64,000 bases of DNA from Thalassobacter stenotrophicus (GTDB lineage Bacteria > Pseudomonadota > Alphaproteobacteria > Rhodobacterales > Rhodobacteraceae): NCBI RefSeq assembly GCF_001458315.1, contig NZ_CYRX01000011.1:248001-312000 (forward strand), given 5' to 3'. Numbering within the stretch: position 1 is the first letter of the stretch; the number at the start of each line of letters is the position of its first letter. A model generated the notes under the pieces. That model ran no database searches, was not told the DNA's origin, and worked only from the letters and a program-made list of their open reading frames with translations. Position numbers and translations under genes: made by a program. This document shows, piece by piece, positions 7,003-14,087 of this stretch.

Positions 7003-9651
7003 TTAACCTTGCAGGAGGCTCAACACACCTTGTTTAGAAGCATTCGCCTGCGCCAGCATCGCTGTGGATGCCTGTTGCAGAATTTGTGCCTTGGACAGTG
7101 CTGTGCTTTCTGTTGCGAAATCAGCGTCCTCAATACGACCTCTGGAGGCCTCAGTGTTGACGACGATGTTGGTCAGGTTGTTAACAGTGTGATCGAGGCG
7201 GTTAACAACTGCACCCAAATTGGCACGTTCCCCACCCAGCGATTCCAGCGCGCGATCAATGGTAGAGATCGCGTCCTGGCTGCCGGCATCCGTAGAGATG
7301 TCGATCGCCGACACCGCATTTTGGGAAGCCGATACGCCGGTATCGTCCAGCATTTTGCCGACACCTTGCTGCGCACCGGGCGACGCTGTCATGACGCCAG
7401 CACCGTCAGAGGTGAAGTTGGTCAAATCAATCTCACCGCCTGTCGCATTAGTCAGTACGATCGGTGACGTCCCGTTCGTAGCAGCCGCCGTGATGTTCGA
7501 ACCCGCGTTAGACAAAGCAGATGTGATTTCAGCCAGCATTGCCGAGTTGTCGGTCGTGTCAAAGCTGGTCAAACGTACGGTTGCCGTTGTCTGGCCGTCA
7601 GACACTTGGAATGTGACATTATCCGTCGCATCCATGCTCAGTGCCATTGTCGTCGCGGTCGCGGTGCCAGCGGCAGCTGTAGACGCACCCGTCACGGCAG
7701 CCGCATCAGTCAGCGTTGCAGACGAACCCTGGCCCGCTGCGTTGGCCGCATTAACGATGCCCGTTCCTGTCGAAGCAAAATCGGTGATGGTGATGGCGCT
7801 GCCAGCAGCATTCGACAGCAAGACATCGCCGTTCGACAGAGCCGCTGTTACGCCTGTTGTCGCCGACTGCGAATTGATCGCCGAGACCATTCCATCAAGG
7901 TTGCCACCGGACACTTCTGCAGTGACCTGTGTGCCGCCGATCTTGAACGAATAAGTATCGTCCTCGGAGAAGCTCATGGTCATCTCGGATGGCGTTGCTT
8001 CTGTACCGTTGGTGGTCGAAGCGCTGCCCTGCGACGTTAGGTTAACGTTTGCAAAGGTTGCAGTGCCAGCAACGACGGCGGGTTTGCCAGTGGATGTGAA
8101 GGTGTCGAGATCGATAGCGGCCGAAGCAGCGTTTTCAATCTCCAGCTTGCCGTCAACCAAACGTGCTTCAACGTCTGTCAGGCTGGTATTGGCGTTAATT
8201 GCATCACGCGTTGTCGCAAGAGCTTCCTGCAACGATACGCCTGCGGATGCAGTTGCAACCGTGAACGCCTGACCATCAAGTTCAAACCCGTAGTTAGCTT
8301 CTGCTTCAGTGAAAGAAAGCTGAACAATATCGCTGGCACCAATGCTAGAGGCGTCAGAGCCACCTACTGCAAAGGTGTTACTTGGCGTGTCACTATTGGC
8401 ATCGACGCGAACAGTCATCACCATCGAACCCGCGGAACCAACCGGCGAGGATGCCGCCACAAAATTCTTGATTTCGATCTCTTTGCCGGATGTGTCTTGC
8501 AGCGAGAAGTTTTGACCTGTGACCGTCGAGCCAGCAGCGCCATCACCAATCGCAAGCTTCAAAGTAGCAAGCAGATCGGCTTCGGTCGTATCGGTCCCGA
8601 GATTGGAAACCGTGATATCCGTACCGTTCACGTTGAAGCTGTAGTCTTTGCCAGCCTGCAGCGCGAGGGTCGAGCTGGCAGTGGATGCCGCGCCGCCACC
8701 GTTGTTTGTGATGGCTGTCGTCGCACCTGTATCTGTCAGCAGCTTGCTTTCGCCAGCGCCAGAGATGGACGCGTAGGAAGCCGTACCGTTGCCTGCGGAA
8801 GAGAAGCTGGACACTGCGATGCTGTCACCGAGTTTGTTTTCGATGGTCACAACGTTGCCGTTGGCTGTTGCCGAAACTGTGTCAGCGGCCAAGGTGCCTG
8901 CTGTCACAGCCGCAGAAATTGCTGTGTTGATTTTGCTTGCAACGTCAGAGGCCGAATTGCCAGTTACCGACGCGTTGGCGATGGTCAGCGCTTCGGTTGT
9001 TGAACCGTCGCCCTCACCAACAGTCAGCGTAAAGCCGTAGGTGTCATTGCCGTTGAACGCCATCTGCGAGACGGATTTCGTGGCAGCAACGCCCTCAGCA
9101 GAATTCGAGGTGGCCGCGCTTGAGGTCAAAGCCGTCAGGGACGTACCCAGTGCTGTGGTGCCGAGGTTGCCAACTTTAAAGTTCAGGCTCTCACCGGCCT
9201 TGGCACCGATTTGCAGGGTGATGTCAGCGGTGCCGTCCAGCATGTTAACGTCATTGAAGCGCGTCGTGGTCGCGATGCGGTCAATTTCCGCCTTCAGCTG
9301 AGTCACTTCGTCGTTCAGGTTCTGACGGTCGTTTGTGTTGAGCGTGTCGTTCGACGATTGAACGGCCAGTTCGCGCATACGCTGCAGCATGTCAGAGATT
9401 TCAACCATCGCGCCTTCGGCCGTGGCAGCCATCGACTGACCATCGCTTGCGTTGCGGATCGCTTGGTTCAAACCGTTGATCTCGGATGTCATGCGTGAGG
9501 CAATCGCGACACCAGCGGCGTCATCGGCGGCAGAGTTAATGCGCTTGCCGGTTGCGAGACGCTCCATGGAGGTTTCCATGTCTTTATTCACGCTCGAGGC
9601 GGCAGCGCTGGCCATCAAGGCGCTAGAATTCGTTGCAATTGCGAGTACCAT
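7003..9651 (-). CDS. fliC: Flagellin with five repeated modules (enlarged)
   Basis: Filament protein, 882 residues against the usual 270-550. Conserved D0/D1 regions flank it: about residues 1-180 at the N-terminus and the last 110 at the C-terminus, ending LLQG. Between them are five degenerate units of about 105-115 residues (starting near 195, 328, 443, 556 and 668). Each has a beta-rich segment, an A-I-N helix and an LxNAxGxxIxIxxF-like end, resembling the flagellin IN motif. The ATG at 9651 has AGGAG at 7-base spacing; the GTG one codon earlier is too close. It stands alone, with a sigma-28 promoter upstream and a terminator downstream. The repeats should form a thick outer filament layer. 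Confidence 0.95.
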   Translation of the reverse strand: MVLAIATNSSALMASAAASSVNKDMETSMERLATGKRINSAADDAAGVAIASRMTSEINGLNQAIRNASDGQSMAATAEGAMVEISDMLQRMRELAVQSSNDTLNTNDRQNLNDEVTQLKAEIDRIATTTRFNDVNMLDGTADITLQIGAKAGESLNFKVGNLGTTALGTSLTALTSSAATSNSAEGVAATKSVSQMAFNGNDTYGFTLTVGEGDGSTTEALTIANASVTGNSASDVASKINTAISAAVTAGTLAADTVSATANGNVVTIENKLGDSIAVSSFSSAGNGTASYASISGAGESKLLTDTGATTAITNNGGGAASTASSTLALQAGKDYSFNVNGTDITVSNLGTDTTEADLLATLKLAIGDGAAGSTVTGQNFSLQDTSGKEIEIKNFVAASSPVGSAGSMVMTVRVDANSDTPSNTFAVGGSDASSIGASDIVQLSFTEAEANYGFELDGQAFTVATASAGVSLQEALATTRDAINANTSLTDVEARLVDGKLEIENAASAAIDLDTFTSTGKPAVVAGTATFANVNLTSQGSASTTNGTEATPSEMTMSFSEDDTYSFKIGGTQVTAEVSGGNLDGMVSAINSQSATTGVTAALSNGDVLLSNAAGSAITITDFASTGTGIVNAANAAGQGSSATLTDAAAVTGASTAAAGTATATTMALSMDATDNVTFQVSDGQTTATVRLTSFDTTDNSAMLAEITSALSNAGSNITAAATNGTSPIVLTNATGGEIDLTNFTSDGAGVMTASPGAQQGVGKMLDDTGVSASQNAVSAIDISTDAGSQDAISTIDRALESLGGERANLGAVVNRLDHTVNNLTNIVVNTEASRGRIEDADFATESTALSKAQILQQASTAMLAQANASKQGVLSLLQG

Positions 9652-9749
9652 CACACTTCTCCTGTTTCAAAATTAAGAGCGGCGCTGCATTGGGTCACAC
9701 CGCCTCTGAGACCAGCGAGCAAATTGGTACCGCCCTCTAGCCTCATAAG

Positions 9750-9775
9750 GTAACGGCCCGCGGCGGCGCATTTTA
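9750..9775 (-). promoter_or_regulatory. Candidate sigma-28 (FliA) promoter of fliC
   Basis: On the minus strand TAAA is followed after 14 bases by GCCGTTAC. The general FliA consensus is TAAA-N15-GCCGATAA. The CGTTA core is shared with the fliD and fliS promoters in this window. The leader to the fliC ATG would be about 90 bases. The spacing is one base short, so this is the weakest of the three. Confidence 0.5.
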
Positions 9776-9870
9776 GCGCCAAGGCAAAAAACTTTGTAAA
9801 CAAAGGCAATTGTCGCGCGAACGCTTTGCTTTTAGGCTTTGCTCCAATTGATTTCGGGAGACGTGACCCC

Positions 9871-10524
9871 ATGAAGATTATCCCCATACGGCGCTGCGTG
9901 CTGAGCGTGCTGACTGCCTGCACATTGGCCGTGCACCCGCTTTCGCTAGATGCTGAAGAAACACCTGACCCGTTCCAGGCCGCAGTTCAGGCCGCCAAGG
10001 CGCAGGATTTTGCACAGGCCGCAGATTTGTTTGAAGTTCTCGCGCAAGCCGGGGACCATGACGCGCAATTCAACTTTGCCGTGTTGCTAAAATCCGGAAA
10101 AGGGCGCCCCCAGCATTTTGCCCAAGCACTCGAGTGGGCGCTGCTTGCGCAACTGGGCGGCGTGGCGCGCGCCTCAACCCTAAGCGCTGACTTGATTGAC
10201 ATAGTGCAGCCCGCAGCCCTGCGTGAGATTGAGGGCCGTATCCAAGAACGGATGCAAGACCGCCTTGCTCGCGGCGACCGCGATGCAGTGATGCCGTATG
10301 TGCAGCTAACGCGGGAGGTGTTGCAAAAGCCCGACCTAGAAGAAGCATATCTATGGACCCTGCTCGGCTCAGCCCTCGGGCTGCCAGACGCTGCGGCTGA
10401 ACGCGATGATATCGCAGGCGAGCTAGAGATCAAAACAATAGCAAAGGTCCAAGACGCGGCACGCGATATGTTTGTCGAAGAAAAATTGGCGGAACGATTT
10501 GCGGTTCCGCCTGCGGATTCCTAA
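9871..10524 (+). CDS. Secreted Sel1/TPR-like protein
   Basis: 217 residues. The first 30 (basic start, hydrophobic run, then DAEE) look like a cleavable signal peptide, so the protein should be periplasmic. Residues about 35-95 (AKAQDFAQAADLFEVLA, then ALEWALLA) form one or two Sel1/TPR-type helical hairpins. It is divergent from fliC and convergent with flgN. MotX of Vibrio is also a secreted Sel1-like protein about 210 residues long that forms part of the motor T-ring; that parallel is inference only. I use ATG 9871 (GGGAG 11 bases upstream) instead of an ATG 15 codons earlier because the signal peptide begins here. Confidence 0.75.
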   Translation: MKIIPIRRCVLSVLTACTLAVHPLSLDAEETPDPFQAAVQAAKAQDFAQAADLFEVLAQAGDHDAQFNFAVLLKSGKGRPQHFAQALEWALLAQLGGVARASTLSADLIDIVQPAALREIEGRIQERMQDRLARGDRDAVMPYVQLTREVLQKPDLEEAYLWTLLGSALGLPDAAAERDDIAGELEIKTIAKVQDAARDMFVEEKLAERFAVPPADS

Positions 10525-10548
10525 TGGGCGAACACAGCCTGCGTCATG

Positions 10549-10839
10549 TCAGTATTTTGACGATGAAGTTTTGGGTTGGTCATATTTTGACAAATTGGCC
10601 ACGGACAAAGGCGAGCGTAGCTCAGCCGATCTGGCCGCAAACAAAAATTCACTGACCAAAAGCCTATTCAGCTTTGTCAGTTCCGGGTGGTCGGGGTCCA
10701 CCAAACCAGTCGCATGTTCTAGCTTTGCTAAGACTGCTTCTGAAATCCGCGCAAACCTATCGGGTTCACGTCGAGACGTGTTCAACTGCGTCAACAACTG
10801 CTCCAGCTCACTAAGGGCAGTTTCAGCAGCCTCATTCAT
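10549..10839 (-). CDS. flgN: FlgN-like flagellar chaperone
   Basis: 96 residues, predicted almost wholly helical, with LSELEQLLTQLNTSR near the N-terminus. It follows flgM by two bases. FlgN is the export chaperone of FlgK and FlgL. The order flgA-flgM-flgN on one strand matches the gammaproteobacterial arrangement. Sequence similarity to known FlgN is weak by eye, so the call rests mainly on size, helicity and position. Its presumed clients FlgK (1429 aa) and FlgL (420 aa) are both unusually large here. Confidence 0.6.
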   Translation of the reverse strand: MNEAAETALSELEQLLTQLNTSRREPDRFARISEAVLAKLEHATGLVDPDHPELTKLNRLLVSEFLFAARSAELRSPLSVANLSKYDQPKTSSSKY

Positions 10840-10841
10840 CG

Positions 10842-11180
10842 TCAGGTCAGCGACTCGAACGCTTCTGCAAGGCCATCCGCGATCTTGGAATAATTCAGCG
10901 GATATTCATTCGCGCTGATGGCTTCCCGGATCCGTGTGACCGCATCAATATCAATCGGTGCCGGCTGGTTTTGCATAGACGCAAGCACGTCAGCCGCCGC
11001 TGAGTTTACCTCAACGGATGCCTTTCCAGCAGACGGCACCGGATTAACCGGCGCGCCCGTGCCCAAGTTCGCAACCTGAGACGCATCACCCTGTGAAACG
11101 CTCACTTTAGGCGCAGCAGTCGCGTCAGGCACTTTGACCGAGGTAACGGTACCCGTCAGATTTTGTGTAACATCAACCAT
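10842..11180 (-). CDS. flgM: Anti-sigma-28 factor FlgM
   Basis: 112 residues. The N-terminal 70 are low-complexity and probably disordered, as expected for FlgM. The C-terminal block IDIDAVTRIREAIS, then YPLNYSKIADGL, is the sigma-28-binding signature. A clear AGGAG ribosome site lies six bases before the ATG. FlgM holds FliA (encoded at 44091) inactive until the hook is finished and FlgM is exported. It is the fifth gene of the flgP-flgT-lysM-flgA-flgM-flgN run. Confidence 0.85.
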   Translation of the reverse strand: MVDVTQNLTGTVTSVKVPDATAAPKVSVSQGDASQVANLGTGAPVNPVPSAGKASVEVNSAAADVLASMQNQPAPIDIDAVTRIREAISANEYPLNYSKIADGLAEAFESLT

Positions 11181-11183
11181 GTT

Positions 11184-11951
11184 CTATCTCCTGCTAATGG
11201 AGGTAACGGCCCCCGAGTTGCGACCTTTAGCAATTACTTCAACTTTTTTTTCACCGACGATCCGCCCAAGCAACGGCGTTCCACTACGGGTGTTTGCAAC
11301 TCGGATGGTATCGCCCAATTGGCCCGCACCCAATGCAATCCCGCTCGATAGGATTTCGATACCGCCGCGCACGACAACCAGTTCTAGCGGGTCTTCTTCC
11401 TCAACGCTCCACTCCCGTGCAAGGTGACGGGCCATAACAGGCATATGGGGGCTCATGGATTGGTTAAGCGCGCGGCCGATCACATCCGAGAGGCGGCCAA
11501 ACACACTGGCCGAGGACAGCGGATCAACTGGGCGTAGCTCTACATCCATGGCCTGAATACGGTCTCCGCGGCGCAATGGACGGGTCAAGAAAACTGCTTG
11601 GGTTGCTGACACTTCAGCCGGTGTGGCAGCAAGCGGCGCAGCACCCTTCACTTGTGCCCGCACGGCAATGCGCCATTCCGCAGGTGATGGGCAGATGATA
11701 TTCACACTGCGCCACCCGCCAAACGCAGGCTCTACGCGCAGCGGTCCGTCACAAAGAAAGAACTTCTTTTGTGGCATCAGGCTGGGGGCCGCAATTTCAC
11801 CCGCTTGGGCAAGGCGCGCGCCAATTGCTTCACGGATTTCACGGCCATCAACAATGCGCTCTTGGGCCGCCAGCCCAGTAAGGCCGGGCATAAACATTGC
11901 AACGATGATCAGGACTACGCAGCGAATGAGATTAGAAGAAATAGATATCAT
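11184..11951 (-). CDS. flgA: P-ring assembly chaperone FlgA
   Basis: About 255 residues with an N-terminal hydrophobic signal sequence (CVVLIIVAMFMPGL). The C-terminal SAF/ChapFlgA region includes LTRPLRRGDRIQ and VEEEDPLELVVVRGGIEI, ending in the usual GEKKVEVIA strand. FlgA works in the periplasm and helps FlgI assemble the P ring. I choose ATG 11951, with AGGTGAGG just upstream; a GTG nine bases earlier is possible. The start lies inside the last codons of the LysM gene, so translation is coupled. Confidence 0.9.
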   Translation of the reverse strand: MISISSNLIRCVVLIIVAMFMPGLTGLAAQERIVDGREIREAIGARLAQAGEIAAPSLMPQKKFFLCDGPLRVEPAFGGWRSVNIICPSPAEWRIAVRAQVKGAAPLAATPAEVSATQAVFLTRPLRRGDRIQAMDVELRPVDPLSSASVFGRLSDVIGRALNQSMSPHMPVMARHLAREWSVEEEDPLELVVVRGGIEILSSGIALGAGQLGDTIRVANTRSGTPLLGRIVGEKKVEVIAKGRNSGAVTSISRR

Positions 11952-12270
11952 CAACCTCACCTGTGCCGCCGTATCCAGACGGAAGCCGCAGCGTTTGCCC
12001 CATCAGCATCCGGTCCGCATTCCCGCCACGAAAAGCATGCGGATTGCCCTGCACCGTTTCACGCACCAAATCCTTTAGGTGCGCATCGGCTCCAAAATAG
12101 TGACGCAAAATACCGTTGAGGGTTTCACCCTTGCGGATGGTATGGCCTTCGGTGCTTTGCGTCGCGGGGCCGTCGCTGGGCCCGTATTGCAACACAATAA
12201 ACGGCTCCTGCGCGAAGGTGGCGGTGCCTGACATCATGCACGCCAAAACACAGGCTACAAAAAGCTTCAT
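11932..12270 (-). CDS. Secreted LysM-domain protein in the flgP-flgT operon
   Basis: 112 residues. A signal peptide (MKLFVACVLACMMSG) is followed by one LysM-like domain: GHTIRKGETLNGILRHYFG, then a NPHAF stretch and MLMGQTLRLP. LysM domains bind peptidoglycan, so it could anchor the outer motor rings to the wall. The ATG is one base after the flgT stop. In Vibrio the equivalent place is held by flgO; this is not FlgO by sequence. Upstream in-frame ATGs would overlap flgT and lack a signal peptide. Confidence 0.8.
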   Translation of the reverse strand: MKLFVACVLACMMSGTATFAQEPFIVLQYGPSDGPATQSTEGHTIRKGETLNGILRHYFGADAHLKDLVRETVQGNPHAFRGGNADRMLMGQTLRLPSGYGGTGEVDDIYFF

Positions 12271-12271
12271 A

Positions 12272-13420
12272 TCACTGCATGCCCCCTGAAAATCGTACAG
12301 AAACACCCGCCAAGCCATCCGGGGCGCGAGCCGCATTCATAGGCGAAATGATGGCGCTGCTCTGTGCCAATTCCGTCACGCGAAACACTGTCCAAGCCTG
12401 GCCACGGCCTTCGGCGAACGCGAGGCTTTGTTTCGTCAGCCCATCGCGCGCCCCCAGAGACACACGAAAGCGGCCCTCACCCGCCGGTTCCAACTGTGCA
12501 ACCAAAGGCGCGCAAGGCAGTCGGGCCAGCAAGGGCATCAACCCTGCGCTGATGTGTTCAGCCAGCGCGTCCGCGACCGCCCCTTGGTCCTTGCGGGCGA
12601 CGACGTTTAGCGCGCGCCAAGGCGTATCAGGAGCTAGCCGAATGGTGTGACGCAGGCGTTGATCCCCCGCCCGTGACGGAGCTGCGGGATCAATGATCCG
12701 CGCCTCAACCGTGACCGTAACGCGGGTCGCATTCACACGGGCCGCATCCGACGACCAGCGTAATTGCAGTCCGCGCGCATCCTTGGGCAGTTGAGAAACA
12801 GGCGCCGTCGCCCTTGTAGCCCGACCGGTCAACAGCGTTTGATAATCGAAATCGTCCTGCACAGCCGAAGCCTGCCGACCGCGCGGAGTGATATCAATAC
12901 TACTACGGGTGATCTTGATCTTGGCAGTCCGGCCCAGCGCATCCAAGGTCTGATCATGGGCCAACTCAAGCGCGCCCTTCATCCATAAAGGTGTGCGCAT
13001 GCTGGCGTGGATGTGTGGGCGAACAGCTATCAGCTCAACATCCGGACGAACTGCGCAACCCAAATCAGGCTGGGTGCCGACATAGGCGTCGATGACCACT
13101 TCGTACTGAGACCCCGCCGCGTATTCCTCAACGATGACAAAGTCCAAGATGCGACTTGAGGGGCGCAACAAAATGCTATCCCCCGTGAGGACACCCTGGT
13201 CCACCACCGAAAAACCATCCACCTGCGCACCACCCGCCAAGGCCGCCTGATACAATGCGTCCTCAAGCGCGGTGCGGCGGGCTAGATCCTGTTTTCCCGC
13301 CTCAACAAATGCGCGCCCTGTGACCCGCACCATGTCAGGCAGCGCTGGCTGGGTCGCGAGCAGAAAGACCGCCCCCATCACAAGCAGCAAGCGCATTAGC
13401 ATGGAACGCCGTCTAAACAC
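12272..13420 (-). CDS. flgT: FlgT-like H-ring protein
   Basis: 382 residues with an N-terminal signal sequence (MRLLLVMGAVFLLAT). The N-terminal domain starts VRVTGRAFVEAGKQDLARRTALEDAL, resembling the FlgT N-terminal domain; the rest contains two further beta-rich segments, matching the three-domain plan of Vibrio FlgT. In Vibrio FlgT builds the H ring; in R. sphaeroides a distant FlgT is, as I recall, needed for rotation and contacts MotB and FliL. The start is a GTG four bases after the flgP stop; ATG 13402 is an alternative with the same signal peptide. Confidence 0.75.
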   Translation of the reverse strand: MFRRRSMLMRLLLVMGAVFLLATQPALPDMVRVTGRAFVEAGKQDLARRTALEDALYQAALAGGAQVDGFSVVDQGVLTGDSILLRPSSRILDFVIVEEYAAGSQYEVVIDAYVGTQPDLGCAVRPDVELIAVRPHIHASMRTPLWMKGALELAHDQTLDALGRTAKIKITRSSIDITPRGRQASAVQDDFDYQTLLTGRATRATAPVSQLPKDARGLQLRWSSDAARVNATRVTVTVEARIIDPAAPSRAGDQRLRHTIRLAPDTPWRALNVVARKDQGAVADALAEHISAGLMPLLARLPCAPLVAQLEPAGEGRFRVSLGARDGLTKQSLAFAEGRGQAWTVFRVTELAQSSAIISPMNAARAPDGLAGVSVRFSGGMQ

Positions 13421-13423
13421 GGG

Positions 13424-13936
13424 CTACCGCAAAGCCTTCATGATACGTGCGATCATATCGCGGTCCAGTTCCAGCACGACCTCATAGGTGTCGCTGCCAA
13501 CGGGGTTGATCCGAACGGTGCGCGCGCCTCGGATGGTCCCGGCCACCGATGCGCGGGTGGTGTCATTTTGCACGATCGTGTCGATGACCGTCGTCCGAGA
13601 GGACATTTGCAGCCCATGCACTTGCTCAGTCAGATCACGCATCGCATCCAAACGCGCCGCCCGGATCGCCATCAACCGCTTTTGGTTGGCGTTGCGCGCA
13701 GGCTGAACCGAAATCGTCGCATAGCCCACGCCCGTGATCGCTGGAACGACTTGCTTGGTCACGGCCACGTCTGACGCATCAAGCGCAGCTTCAACCGCCA
13801 CCACGTCGCGGACAGCGGGATCTACATTGCCCAACATAGCCGCGTGGCCGTTAAAGGTATTGCACCCGCTCAGCCCGAACAGGGCTCCGGTCAGCGCAAG
13901 CATGGTGATAACGCTTTGTCTGATAGGTTTGCGCAC
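13424..13936 (-). CDS. flgP: FlgP-like outer membrane lipoprotein
   Basis: 170 residues with a type II signal peptide (lipobox LSGC, Cys 25) and an LPP20-like domain: VGYATISVQPARN, then KRLMAIRAARLDAMRDLTEQVHG. FlgP with FlgT forms outer-membrane-associated motor disks in Vibrio and Campylobacter. It is first in a six-gene minus-strand operon, with a sigma-54 promoter (13973-13988) about 37 bases upstream of the ATG. That fits expression with the hook-basal-body class. Confidence 0.8.
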   Translation of the reverse strand: MRKPIRQSVITMLALTGALFGLSGCNTFNGHAAMLGNVDPAVRDVVAVEAALDASDVAVTKQVVPAITGVGYATISVQPARNANQKRLMAIRAARLDAMRDLTEQVHGLQMSSRTTVIDTIVQNDTTRASVAGTIRGARTVRINPVGSDTYEVVLELDRDMIARIMKALR

Positions 13937-13972
13937 GGTGGTCTCCTGAGATGGTCTTGTTGACCAGCGTTA

Positions 13973-13988
13973 TGCACATGGCGTGCCA
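13973..13988 (-). promoter_or_regulatory. Sigma-54 promoter of the flgP operon
   Basis: On the minus strand TGGCACGCCATGTGCA keeps GG-N10-GC exactly and has a consensus -24 box (TGGCACG). The predicted transcript starts about 25 bases before flgP. Confidence 0.7.
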
Positions 13989-14029
13989 GCCCCGGTCCAC
14001 CACCGAAACATCACCATTTTTGAGCAAGA

Positions 14030-14045
14030 TGGCATGATACTTGCC
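14030..14045 (+). promoter_or_regulatory. Sigma-54 promoter of flhA-flhF
   Basis: TGGCATGATACTTGCC, GG-N10-GC, 43 bases before the flhA ATG at 14088. It stands back to back with the flgP promoter, with -24 boxes 44 bases apart. Confidence 0.75.
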
Positions 14046-14087
14046 TGTGTCACGGGGTACGGCACGCCAGCCGCAAAGGACGCATAT

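Noticed and set aside
7003-9651. Flagellin repeats as a CRISPR-like or recent tandem repeat
   Set aside because: The units are similar only at protein level and diverged in DNA; there are no regular spacers or exact repeats.
9800-9820. GG-N10-GC match (AGGCAATTGTCGCGCG) before the Sel1-like gene
   Set aside because: Neither -24 nor -12 box fits beyond the dinucleotides; likely chance.
13983-14087. N-terminal extension of FlhA by 35 codons
   Set aside because: It begins before the sigma-54 promoter at 14030-14045; ATG 14088 has the ribosome site.
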